Assembly (NCBI RefSeq): GCF_008728515.1
Contig: NC_044995.1
Location: 39,885,536 to 39,949,535, forward strand
Direction: 5' to 3'
Length of the DNA: 64,000 nt
Source: Papio anubis
Lineage: Eukaryota; Chordata; Mammalia; Primates; Cercopithecidae
Below, piece by piece: positions 54,363 to 64,000 of this stretch (position 1 is the stretch's first letter; each line of letters begins with the position of its first letter). The notes beneath the pieces are model-generated. The model was not told the DNA's origin and did no database searches. It saw only the letters and a list, made by a program, of their open reading frames with translations. Both the position numbers and the translations under genes were made by a program.

Positions 54363-55635
54363 TTATAAGGTCTTTTCTCCAGAGGGCATTCTTATGTGTT
54401 TTTCTGTCCTTTCATGAATTTGAAGGTACTTCACATATCTGAAGGCTTTCCCACATTCCTTACATTCATAGGGTTTCTCTCCAGTATGAGTCCTACCATG
54501 CACTCGAAGGTGTGAGGTAGATCTGAAGGCTTTCCCACATTCCTTACATTCATAGGGTTTCTCTCCAGTGTGAGTCCCACCGTGCACTCGAAGCTGTGAG
54601 GCAGATCTGAAGGCTTTCCCACACTCCTTACACTCATAGGGTTTCTCTCCAGTGTGAATCCTTTCATGATATCGAAAGGAACTGGAAAGATTGAAAGCTT
54701 TACCACATTGGTTGCATTTATAGCGTTTCTCTCCAGTGTGAGTTTTTTCATGTCTTTGAAATGACTTGGCAGAATAAAAGCCTTTCTCACATATCTTACA
54801 TTTATAAGGTCTTTCTCCAGAGTTCATTCTGTGTGTTTGAAAACTTGTAAGATAGGATAAGGCTTCCCCATATTGCTTACATTCATACGTCTTTTTCCCA
54901 GAGTGGGTCTTTTCATGTCTACGAACAGAACTGGTATACGCGAATGCTTTTCCACATTCTTTGCATTGATAAGGCTTCTCCCCTATGTGACTCCTTTCAT
55001 GTCTATGATAGGAACTGGAACTATGAAATGCTTTATCACATTTGCTACATTCATAGGGCTTCTCCCCAGTGTGAGTTCTTTCATGTATTTGAAGGGTAGC
55101 AGAATAACTAAAGGATTTACCACATTGTTTACATTCATATGGTTTCTCTCCAGCATGTGTTCTTTCATGGATAAGACATAAACTGAAACAATGGAAGGCT
55201 TTCCCACAAAATTTACATTTATAAGGTCCATCCCCTTTGTGCATTACCATGTGTCTTCGAATGCTTGAATGGAAAATAAAGGTTTTTCCACATTCTTTAC
55301 AAGCATAGGGTTTCTCTCCAGTGCGATCCCTTTCTTGTGTTCTAATGTAGGGTCGATACCTGAAGGTTTTCTTATTCTTAGGTTGTTGACACTTATATGG
55401 CTTTGGTCCATATTCCTGATACTCATATGCCTTGTGTCCAATGTCACCTCTGATGTTCATATTAAAAGATGAGTTACCTATGCCAACTTCACCACACACA
55501 AAGCTGTCACATGATTTTACTTCAGGAGAAGTTTGTTTCTCCTGGAAGTTCAGCCTGTCATCTGGAACCTGGGTAAAAGTTTCTCCACAATGACTGTCTT
55601 CTTTAATTTCATTGACTTTCTCTTCTATGAGACTC
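54363..55635 (-). CDS. ZNF700: Zinc-finger exon of the ZNF700-like gene
   Basis: Acceptor 'catgttttacag' leads to 'SLIEEKVNEIKEDSHCGE' and a spacer with 'GHKAYEYQEYGPKPYKC', then a degenerate finger and about ten C2H2 fingers joined by TGEKP linkers; the sixth ('CKQYGEALSYL') has lost a cysteine. Each intact finger reads C-x2-C-x12-H-x3-H. The frame ends at 54,363 after 'IRMPSGEKTL' because of one extra A in an A-run ('ggagaaaagacc'), while fingers go on downstream. The product would be a nuclear DNA-binding repressor. Similarity to remembered human ZNF700 is high; ZNF44, ZNF439, ZNF440 and ZNF763 are close relatives. Confidence 0.82.
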
Positions 55636-55827
55636 CTGTAAAACATGAGAAGCACATTATGAAGGGTTTGTTTATAAGCAATTTTATATTCATCGACAAG
55701 TATTGCACTTGCATTTTTAACACTGTCCATCAAAGTGTAGGCTTTCGGCCCTGGCTGAATTATTTGAAGATGACTGGACATGTTCTACAAGATGACCCAG
55801 CCATACCTATTGTTTAAAAAAATGTTC

Positions 55828-56128
55828 GCCGGGCGCGGTGGCTCAAGCCTGTAATCCCAGCACTTTGGGAGGCCGAGATGGGTGGATCATGAGGTCAGGA
55901 GATCGAGACCATCCTGGCTAACATGGTGAAACCCCGTCTCTACTAAAAAAATAACAAAAAACTAGCCGGGTGATGTGGCAGACGCCTGTAGTCCCAGCTA
56001 CTCGGGAGGCTGAGGCAGGAGAATGGCGTGAACCCGGGAGGCGGAGCTTGCAGTGAGCTGAGATCCGGCCACTGCACTCCAGCCTGGGCGACAGAGCAAG
56101 ACTCCGTCTCAAAAAAAAAAAAAAAAAA
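55828..56128 (+). repeat. Young Alu with Old World monkey variants
   Basis: 'gctcaagcctg', 'actagccgggtgatgtgg', 'gagatccggccac'; target duplication 'aaaatgttc'. Intronic in the ZNF700-like gene. Confidence 0.97.
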
Positions 56129-56195
56129 TGTTCATAAGGGGCTTAATACTATTCCCATGTAAACTATTTTACAATTACTAAATACTCTATATCAT

Positions 56196-56478
56196 TTTTC
56201 TTTTGAGTCTGGTACTTGTCCTGTTGCCCATGCTGGAGTGCTATGATATCATCATAGCTTACTGTAGCCTTTACTGGCTCAAGTGATCCTCCTGCCTCAG
56301 CCTCCTGAGTAGCTGGGACTACTGATGAATACCACAATGCCCAGCTAATTTTTGGCCGTTGTTGATATGTGGTCTCGCTATATTGCACAGGCTGTTCTTG
56401 AACTGCTGGCCTCAAGCTATCTTCCTATCTCCACTTCTCAAAGGACTGGGATTACAGGAGTGAGCCCTCAGCCTCAGT
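56196..56478 (-). repeat. Old Alu (AluJ-like)
   Basis: Diverged reverse-strand Alu, 'tgatatcatcatagctt' to 'gagtgagccctcagcc'. Confidence 0.82.
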
Positions 56479-56628
56479 CACATTTAAATATATGTGTTTT
56501 GAGAAAATATTCTAAGAAGAAATGAATTTGATGCTGGATTTAGTTCTTTGTTTCACTTCTCTTCAACATATTCTCATATTCTAAGATTGTGTAGAGAGAC
56601 AGTGCTTTCTCTTGTAAGTGCAAATTAC

Positions 56629-56689
56629 CTGAAGCTTCTTCTGGGGATTTTGTACTCATATTCAATGTTCTGGTCTTTCCACTTTTTTC
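56629..56689 (-). CDS. ZNF700: KRAB-b exon of the ZNF700-like gene
   Basis: 61 bases between acceptor 'gtattttag' and donor 'gtaatt' on the minus strand. Reads 'KKWKDQNIEYEYKIPRRSF' in phase with both neighbours, the short KRAB-b box of this subfamily. Same length as the plus-strand partner at 19,184-19,244. Confidence 0.88.
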
Positions 56690-56894
56690 CTAAAATACAG
56701 ACATAGAAAAATAGTCCTGAAGCGTATAAAATTGTGAAAAAATTATTAGATTCTATGCCCATGATTTACTGCAGCCATACCTTATTTATTCATCAAAGTA
56801 TTTCCTGTCTGTGTTCAAAATCACTCAGCAACATTGATGAGCTAGAAACACTGGTTCACTAATGCACTGAGGAAAGGAAAACTGTCATCCTTAC

Positions 56895-57021
56895 CTATAG
56901 AGGTCAGGTTCCTGAAAGTTTCCAGCATCACTTCCCTGAAGAGATTCTTCTGGGAAATATCCAGCAAAGTCCACTCTTCCTGGGTGAAGTTCACAGCCAC
57001 ATCCTCAAAGGCCACTGGGTC
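56895..57021 (-). CDS. ZNF700: KRAB-A exon of the ZNF700-like gene
   Basis: 127-base exon with acceptor 'gagatgtttcag' and donor 'gtaagg'. Reads 'DPVAFEDVAVNFTQEEWTLL', then 'LFREVMLETFRNLTSI', an intact KRAB A-box with E-E-W and M-L-E, expected to bind TRIM28. No exon 1 of this gene is seen up to 64,000, so its promoter lies beyond the window. The adjacent class I provirus sits in its first intron, antisense. Confidence 0.9.
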
Positions 57022-57196
57022 CTGAAACATCTCACATGTGTAGAGGAGGATGGGTAAGTGTGACAGCACTGGGGGCCTAGACTCTATTCCCAAGAAGTTC
57101 TCAGGATGCCGTGGACTCCAAATACTTATTCCCTGCTTTGGTCATCAGATCCCTTTCTCTCCTTCTATACTTACTTTCTTCCATAAAGCAACTTTT

Positions 57197-57652
57197 ATTT
57201 TTTTATTTTTTTGAGACAGAGTTTCGCTCTTGTTGCCCAGGCTGGAGTGCAATGGCGTGATATTGGCTCACAACCGGGGTTCAAGTGATTCTCCTGCCTC
57301 AGCCTTCCGAGTAGCTGGGATTATAGGCATGAGCCACCACGCCCAGCTAATTTTGTATTTTTAGTAGAGATGGGGTTTCTCCATGTTGGTCAGGCTGGTT
57401 TCAAACTCCCAACCTCAGGTGATACACCTGCCTCGACCTCCCAAAGTGCTGGGATTACAGGCGTGAGCCACTGTGTCCAGCCAGCAATTTTTTTTTTTTT
57501 TTTCTTAACAGAGTCTCTCTCTGTTGCCCAGGCTGGAGTTGAATGGCACAATCTTGGTTCACTACGACCTCTGCCACCTGGGTTCACGTGATTCTCATGC
57601 CTCAGTCTCCTTGGTAGTTGAAACCACAGGCATGTGCCACCGTGCCCAGCTA
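57197..57652 (-). repeat. Two Alus (57197-57482, 57487-57652 partial)
   Basis: Both reverse-strand. The pair is bracketed by 'cataaagcaa' at 57,183 and 57,656, so one inserted in the other's tail. Confidence 0.93.
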
Positions 57653-57759
57653 GTTCATAAAGCAATTGTGATGTTAGAACTGAACAAGTGGTAGGCAACA
57701 GCAGGATACGAAAATGTGTGTTTTCACTGAAACTAAGGAAGGAGACCACCTCTCTTATT

Positions 57760-58190
57760 GTCTCATATTTAAGAAAACGAAAGAGGAAGCAAAAGTTAGA
57801 GGAAGGCAGAAACGAGATCAATAGTCAGACAGTCTGGTGCCACACCCCAGGCCTGGTAGTTAAAAATCAACTCCTGACCTAACCACTTGTATTAGCTATA
57901 GATGCCAGATATTGTATGAGAAAGCATTCTGAAACTCTGTGTTCTGTTCTGCTCTGTCCTGTTAATGATGCATGCAGCCCCAGTTATGCACCCCATGCTG
58001 GCTCAATCAATCACGATCCTTTCACGTGGACTCCCGTAGAGTTGTAAGTCTTTAAAAGGGGCAGGAATTTCTCTCTCTCAGGGAGCTTGGTTTTTAAGAT
58101 GCAAGTCTGCCAACACTCCCAGCCAAATAAAGCCACTTCCTTCTCTAACCCAGTGTCTGAGAGGTTTTGTCTGTGGCTCGTCCTGCTACA
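57760..58190 (+). mobile_element. 5' LTR of the class I provirus
   Basis: Matches 62,735-63,467 (without Alu): 'gaggaagcaaaagtta', 'gtgccacacc', 'tttaaaaggggcagga' (TATA-like), 'ccaaataaagccacttcc' (polyA), ends 'gtcctgctaca'. The left end is approximate. Confidence 0.82.
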
Positions 58191-58195
58191 TTTCT

Positions 58196-58213
58196 TGGTT
58201 CCCTGACCGGGAA
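58196..58213 (+). other. Primer-binding site, tRNA-Glu type
   Basis: 'tggttccctgaccgggaa' is complementary to the 3' end of tRNA-Glu (with CCA) over all 18 positions. Confidence 0.85.
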
Positions 58214-58706
58214 GCAAGGTGACTAGCAGATGGCCGAGGCAACCCCTTAGGCGGCTTAAGCCTGCCCTGTGGAGCATCCCTGCAGGGGACACTGGCCAGC
58301 TTGAGTGATGCGGATCCTGAGAGTGCTCCCGGGTAGGCAATTGCACCAGTGGAACGCCTCACCAGAGCAGTGCATGGCAGGCCCTCATGGAGAATCAATA
58401 CAGTGGCTGAACACTAGGAAGGAATTGGAACTTGGAGTCTGGACATCTGGAACACGGTAAGACCAGTCTTGGGAACTTGCCCACTCCATCTGAATGGAAG
58501 TGTGGCCTGATCACCCACGGTGTGCCTTTATCGGCACTTTGTCTTTGGTTTTGATTTTGACTTTGCTTGAAGTGCTTGACGAACAGGCGTGCCCTTATTG
58601 GCACTTCGGCTTTGGTTCTGATTTTGATTTAGTGTGAATTAGACGAGTGAGTGACCTTTACCCTTTCTGTCTTATAGTGTGAGTGTTGTCTTGTCTCAAG
58701 AGAAAA

Positions 58707-59390
58707 ATGGGTCAGACACAAGGTAAGCCCACCCCACTAGGAACTATGTTAAAAAAATTTTCAAAAAGGGATTTAAGGGAGACTATGGAGTTACTGTAAC
58801 ACCAGGAAAACTTAGAACTTTGTGTGAGACAGACTGGCCAGCATTAGAGGTGGATTGGCCATCAGAAGGAAGCCTTGATAGGTCCCTTATTTCAAAGGTA
58901 TGGCACAAGATTACCTGTAAGCCAGGGCATCTAGACCAGTTCCTGTACATAGACACTTGGTTACAGCTGGTTTTACACTGCCCCGCCAGTGGTTGAGAGG
59001 ACAGGCAGCAGCACTGTTAGTGGCAAAGGGACAGATAGCCCACGAGGGATCTTGCTCCACCCGCCGAGGGAAGTCAGCTCCTAAAGTTCTATCTGACCCA
59101 ATGTCAGAGGACTCATGGCAGGAAATGGCACCAGCAATGCCCCCCGCCCTTACCTGGAAGAGAGACTCCCCACTCCTGAGCCCACAGCACCTGTGCCTCC
59201 ACCAGACACATACACCTCTAGACCAACCAGAGCAGACAAGAAAGAATGTGAAGCTGCAGGAGAAACCCCTCCCTTGGCAGCTCGTTTACAACCCAAGATT
59301 GGAAAGACAAGTGCCCCCAGTTAAAGAAGAAACAAAATGGCTCCAAGCCAGAGGTCTCAGGCAAGGACGAAAGGGCCTTGTTTAATCTGG
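58707..59390 (+). pseudogene. gag remnants (gammaretroviral)
   Basis: Begins 'MGQTQGKPTPLGTML' with the myristoylation-type glycine at position 2. After a frame change, 'LRTLCETDWPALEVDWPSE' corresponds to the matrix domain. A proline-rich p12-like segment follows (59,115-59,324). Most of capsid and nucleocapsid are missing, and frames switch at least three times. Confidence 0.75.
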
Positions 59391-59443
59391 CAGAAGGGTT
59401 ACTGGACTAAGGGGGACCGGGCTCAGGTGCCCCCAATGAGCCC

Positions 59444-59743
59444 ATGGTCAGGATGACAGTTGGGGACAAGGACATTGAGTTTCTTGTCAATACTAGTGCT
59501 GAACATTCAGTAGTAACCAGCCCGGTCGCCCCCTTATCCAAAAAGACTATTGATACAATCGAAGCCACAGGAGTCTCGGCAAAACAAGCTTTCTGCTTGC
59601 CCTGGACTTGTACTGTAGGGGGACACGAAGTAATTCACCAGTTCTTGTACATTCCCAACTGCTCCTTGCCCTTGCTGGGAAGGGACTTGCTTAGCAAGCT
59701 GAGCGCCACCATCTCTTTTTACAAAGCACAGCTCTTTTACAGC
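59444..59743 (+). pseudogene. Protease remnant with an altered active site
   Basis: A 100-codon open frame with 'FLVNTSAEHSVV' where aspartic proteases have D-[TS]-G-A, so the catalytic Asp is Asn at about 59,489 and the Gly is Ser. 'LPLLGRDLL' matches the conserved C-terminal motif. Inactive as read. Confidence 0.8.
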
Positions 59744-60420
59744 TAAAGTTACCTGGAAAGGGAGTCATCATGGCCCTTACGGTCCCCCGGGAGGAGGAAT
59801 GAAGACTTTTCTTAACCAAGCCAGGCTAAGAGATAAGACCAGCTCTGGCTGAGTGGTGGTCAAAGGTGTGGGCGGAAGATAACCCTCCAGGGCTGGCAGT
59901 CAACCAAACCCCTGTACTTACAGAAGTTAAGCCTGGGGCCCAGCTGGTCAGGCAAAAACAGTACCCGGTACCCCAGAGAAGCTCTTGAAGGTATCCAGGT
60001 CCATCTCAAGCACCTGAGAGCCTTTGGAATTATAGTACCTTGTCAGTCTCCATGGAACACTCCCCTCCTGCCTTTTCCCAAGCCGGGGACCAAGGACCAC
60101 AGGCCAGTACAGGACTTGCGCTTGGTCAATCAAGCTCAGAAAGAAAGCGGGTCATCTGCAGCCTACTGTAGCCTAAAACCAGAAGGCAGGTGAGAGAATT
60201 CTTAGGGTTCTGCAGACTGTGGATCCCAAACTTTGCAGTACTGGCCAAACCTCTATATGGGGTCACAAAGGCGGGTGCCGGGAACCTTTTGAACGGGAAT
60301 CCCAACAACAGTGAGCCTTTCATGAGTTAAAAGAAAAACTTACGTCAGTCTCAGCCCTGGGGCTACCAGATCTGACAAAGCCTTTTACACCGTATGTGTC
60401 AGAAAAAGAAAAAAATGGCA
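59744..60420 (+). pseudogene. Reverse transcriptase and RNase H fragments
   Basis: 'LTEVKPGAQLV' and 'PLLPFPKPGTKDHRPVQDLR' minus the first residue (near 60,063-60,122) are RT fingers. The sequence then jumps to 'REFLGFCRLWIPNFAVLAKP' (thumb/RNase H linker), so the catalytic YxDD block is deleted. Confidence 0.72.
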
Positions 60421-61632
60421 GTTGGAGTTCTAACCCAGACTGTGGGGCCCTGGCCAAGGCCAGTGGCCTACCTTTTACCTACTTATTCTAAAGAAGAAAA
60501 GGACTTTCTCCAGGCAGAGGGAGGACAGGTGATGGAAGAAGGATGGATCCGGTTACTGGATGGGAGAGTAGCTGTGCCACAGCTGCTGGGAACTGCAGTC
60601 ATACTGGCTGTGCATAAAACCACCCATCTAGGCCAGGAGTCACTTGAAAAGTTGTTAGGCCAGTACTTCTACATCTCATTTACCAGACCTTGCCAAAACA
60701 GTGGCACAGCGATGTATTATCTGCCAACACCACGATGCAAGGCAGGATCCAACCATCCCGCCCGGCATACAAGCTTATGGAGCAGCTTCCGCTGAAGATC
60801 TGTAAGTAGACTTCACAGAAGTGCCAAAATGTGAAGATAGCAAGTATTTATTAGTTCTTGTGGGTGGGTGGAGGCTTATCCAACGCGAACTGAGAAAGCT
60901 GTTGAAGTAACCCGTGTGCTTCTTCGAGATCTTATTCCTAGGTTTGAACTGCCCTTACGAATTGGCTCAAATAACGGGCTGGTGTTTGTGGCTGACTTGG
61001 TACAGAAAACAGCACGGGTATTGGGGATCACATGGATACTGCATGCTGCCTACCGACCTCAGAGTTCCGGAAAGGTGGAGCAGATGAGTCAGACTATCAA
61101 AAATAGTTTAGGGAAAGCATGTCAAGAAACAGGATTAAAATGGGTACAAGCTCTCCCTGTGGTATTATTTAAGATTAAATTTACCCCTTCTAGAAAAACA
61201 GGATATTCCTCTTATGAAATATTATATCATAGACCTCCTCCCAAACTATGGGGACTTCCAGGCACTCCCTGAGAGTTAGGTGAAATTAAGTTACAGCGAC
61301 AGCTACAGGCCTTAGGAAAAATTACACAAACAATCTCAGCCTGGGTAAATGAGAAATGCCCCATTAGCTTATTCTCCCCAGTTCACCCTTTCTCCCCATG
61401 TGATCGAGTGTGGATCAAGGACTGGAACGTAGCCCCCTTGTGCCCATGGTGGAAGGGACACCAGACCACTCCCACTGCCATGAAGGTAGAGGGAATCCCA
61501 GCCTGGATCCACCATGGTTATGTAAAACCTTCAGTACCTAAGACCGGGGAGGCGAGACCAGGCCCAGATAACTCATGCAAAGTGACTCTGAAAAAGACGA
61601 CGAGCCCTGCTCCGGTCACACCTGGAAGTTGA
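60421..61632 (+). pseudogene. Integrase remnants
   Basis: 'HKTTHLGQESLEKLL' carries the histidines of the zinc-binding domain and 'CQHHDARQ' (other frame) its cysteine side. The core shows 'FELPLRIGSNNGLVFVADL', with Asn where the second catalytic Asp is expected, and 'YRPQSSGKVEQMSQTIK' with the glutamate. The C-terminal part ('LCPWWKGHQTTPTAMKVEG') runs to 61,632. Broken by stops. Confidence 0.75.
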
Positions 61633-61654
61633 CTGGTCTATGTGAGGCCGAAGC

Positions 61655-62374
61655 ATGAGAAAACGTGTCATGGGACTCATTCTCCTTAAAATTTGGACTT
61701 CAACAATAAGGACTTCAACTGATTTTCCCCCCACGGAAGATTGTTCCCCGTGTATTCATCAGGTTACTGAGGTAGGGCTACAAGTTAAAACAATCTTCCT
61801 GTTTTATAGTTATTATGAATGCCTAGAAATTTTAAAAGGAACTTGCCTGTATAACACGACTCAGTACAAAGTGTGTAACCCAGGAAATGCCCGACCTGAT
61901 GTGTACTATAACCCATCTGAGTCTCCCATGATCATAGTCTTTGAAATAAGATTTAAAAACTAGTTCTTTTCTAGGCAATAGAAGTAAAAAAAATAGCTAA
62001 AACAGAAAAAAAAGAAAGCCCCATTTACATGTTCAACCGGATCATACGGTTACAAGCTATCTTAGAAATAACCACTAATAAAATTGGCAGAGCTTTAACT
62101 GTTTTAGCTCGGTAAGAAACCCAGATGAAAAATGCTATCTATCAAAATAGATGGGCACTAGACTACTTGCTAGCAACTAAAGGAGGGGCTATGGAAAATT
62201 TAACCTAACCAATTGCTGTCTGCATATAAATAATCAAGGGCAAGTAGTCAAAAATACAGTTAAGGACATAACAAAGTTGGCACATGTGCCTGTACAGGTT
62301 TGGCATGGGTTTAATCCTAAATCTGTATTTGGAAAATGGTTTCTAGCACTAGGAGGATTTAAAATGCTTATAAA
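61655..62374 (+). pseudogene. env remnants (class I)
   Basis: A leader-like start at 61,655 and 'TCLYNTTQYKVCNPG' represent the surface N-end; the middle is missing. 62,040-62,350 corresponds to the transmembrane ectodomain with heptad-type text and at least three stops. The Alu and then 62,671-62,735 follow, ending at the LTR. Confidence 0.7.
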
Positions 62375-62670
62375 GGTCGGGCGCGGTGGCTCACGCCTGT
62401 AATCCCAGCACTTTGGGAGGCTGAGGCAGGCGGATCACAAGGTCAGGAGATTGAGACCATCCTGGCGAACACGGTGAAACCCTGTCTCTACTGAAAATAC
62501 AAAAAAATTAGCCGAGCGTGGTGGCAGGCACCTGTAGTCCCAGCTTCTAGGGAGGCTGAGGCAGGAGAATGGCGTTAACCTGGGAGGCGGCAGAGCTTGC
62601 AATGAGCGGAGATCGTGCCACCGCACTCCAGCCTGGGCGACAGAGCGAGACTCCATCTCAAAAAAAAAGA
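62375..62670 (+). repeat. Alu in env
   Basis: Plus-strand Alu with the target duplication 'aaaatgcttataaag'. Confidence 0.96.
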
Positions 62671-62734
62671 AAATGCTTATAAAGAAATCATAATAATAAT
62701 AGAAACCTGCTTGTTGCTCCCCTGCTTGCTACCT

Positions 62735-63467
62735 CATACCTTAGAAAAAGAAAGAGGAAGCAAAAGTTAAAGGAAAGCAGAAATGAGATCAATAGACAGC
62801 CCAGTGCCACACCCTAGGCCTGGTAGTTAAAAATCAACTCCTGGCCAGGTGCAGTGGCTCACGCCTTTAATCCCAGCACTTTGGAAGGCAGCGGCGGGCA
62901 GATCACGAGGTCAGGAGATCAAGACCATCCTGGCTAACACAGTGAAACCCCGTCTCTACTAAAAATACAAAAAATTAGCCAGGCGTGGTGGCAGGCACCT
63001 GTAGTTCTGTAGTCCCAGCTACTCGGGAGGCTGAGGCAGGAGGATGGTGTGAACCCGGGAGGCAGAGCTTGCAGTGAGCCGAGATCGAGCTACTGCATTC
63101 CAGCCTGGGTGACAGAGTGAGACTTTGTCTCAAAAAAAAAAAAAAATCACCTCCTGACCTAACCACTTGTATATCTATAGATTCCAGACATTGTATGAGA
63201 AAGCACTGTGAAACTCTGTTCTATTCTGCTCTGTCCTGTCACCGATGCATGCAGATCCAGTTACGAACCCTATCCTTGCTTAATCGATCATGATCCTTTC
63301 ACGTGGACCCCCTTAGAGTTGTAAGCCTTTAAAAGGGGCAGGAATTTCTCTCTCTCGGGGAGCTCGGTTTTTAAGACGCAAGTCTGCCAATGCTCCCGGC
63401 CAAATAAAGCCACTTCCTTCTCTAACCTGGTGTCTGAGATGTTATATCTGTGGCCTGTCCTGCTACA
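62735..63467 (+). mobile_element. 3' LTR of the class I provirus, split by an Alu
   Basis: Left piece to 62,843 and right piece from 63,148. 'aaaaatcaactcctg' and 'aaaaatcacctcctg' flank the Alu. Ends 'gtcctgctaca' like the 5' LTR. Confidence 0.85.
62844..63147 (+). repeat. Alu in the 3' LTR
   Basis: Plus-strand Alu with a small duplication 'tgtagttctgtagtcc'. Confidence 0.96.
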
Positions 63468-64000
63468 ATCCAGGAAGAAAAGTGAGCTGCCTGGGCTGTC
63501 CCTAATGTCTCTTTGGACTGTGGGTCTGTAGCACCTGTCATAACACAGTCCTATGAATTAATATGCAGAAAAAAGTTAACGTTAGCAGTCCTGAGGCTCT
63601 GTTTCCTTGAAAATGTCTGTTCCCAAAGTCTAATCTTTGATGACATTGTTAGAGAAGGCAGATAACTAGTCAAGAGCAGGAGGGGAAGTCCAGGGGAAAG
63701 CCCACACCCCCAGGGACCACCCCAAACAGGCATGCTAGATATAAGCAGAGAGGAGGAGAAATACCTAAGTAGAAAGAAACATCCATTATGACGCCCAGGA
63801 TTCACTCACTTCACAGTTATCCTGTCAGAATGTAGCTAGATAGATGGTAAGAAGGGCAAAGGGGACATTCCTAAGAAAAGTCTGGCACTCTAAGCACACA
63901 AGAGGGCAAACAAGAAACTCCTAAAAGATACCCAGGTGTAAAAAGCATAGATTCAATCACTATACGACCCTCCTGGCATGGCAGGAATGAGCAATGCAGC
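63468..64000. other. Intronic or intergenic DNA at the window end
   Basis: No gene, RNA or repeat recognised. If the ZNF700-like model is right this is its first intron. Confidence 0.5.

Larger units (their letters stand above)
57760..63467 (+). mobile_element. Gammaretrovirus-like (class I) provirus, degenerate
   Basis: Two matching LTRs, a tRNA-Glu-type primer site and gag, protease, pol and env pieces in order. Large parts of gag, RT and env are missing. Two Alus, one in env and one in the 3' LTR. The Gag start M-G-Q-T fits gammaretroviruses. I could not name the family; HERV-E-like or a MER4-group element are options. Confidence 0.8.

Noticed and set aside
53238..55635. CRISPR-like regular repeats
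   Set aside because: The regular spacing is the 84-base C2H2 finger unit in a eukaryotic gene.
53238..57021. Assigning the minus-strand gene to ZNF44
   Set aside because: ZNF44 was considered first, but the long array ending in 'CGKAFS', the KRAB text and the neighbour order fit ZNF700 better from memory; not tested by alignment.

Overview
The window is primate nuclear DNA with a KRAB/C2H2 zinc-finger (KZNF) cluster packed with Alu elements. Several young Alus carry variants typical of Old World monkeys (for example 'gctcaagcctgtaatcccag', 'actagccgggcgaggtgg' and 'gagatccggccac'), so a macaque, baboon or guenon-type genome fits better than an ape. From memory of the human proteins, the plus-strand gene looks like ZNF433 and the minus-strand gene like ZNF700, neighbours in the human 19p13.2 cluster; no alignment was run.

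Layout. 0-3.4 kb: a tandemly duplicated unit, an LTR-like block, Alus and a hAT-type transposon. 3.78-23.4 kb (+): ZNF433-like gene with CpG-rich promoter and exon 1 (ATG|GT at 4,002), a long intron holding a minus-strand HML-3-like provirus (12.2-14.9 kb) and a 5S rRNA pseudogene, then KRAB-A, KRAB-b and zinc-finger exons. The zinc-finger exon is broken by a 267-base N gap and a repeated 3'-end block. 25-35 kb: intergenic DNA with an ERV1-type LTR, L1 fragments and a mariner (HSMAR2-like) piece. 35.6-44.3 kb (+): a betaretroviral (HML-8/HERVK11-like, MER11-type LTR) provirus with large deletions. 44.5-45.2 kb (-): a second KZNF promoter with exon 1 and donor but no visible coding exons downstream. 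45.9-50 kb: nested and duplicated repeats. 53.2-57.0 kb (-): ZNF700-like KRAB-A, KRAB-b and zinc-finger exons; exon 1 would lie beyond 64 kb. 57.8-63.5 kb (+): a gammaretroviral class I provirus with a tRNA-Glu-like primer site.

The KZNF proteins would be nuclear DNA-binding repressors recruiting TRIM28 through KRAB. Collinear inverted homology joins 3.7-17.4 kb (+) to 45.2-29.0 kb (-): the orphan promoter looks like the 5' half of a duplicated KZNF gene whose coding half is missing. I saw no novel biochemical system. The most notable points are this orphan inverted copy, the probable false haplotype duplication around 21.6-24.5 kb, and the nested ERV and transposon structures.
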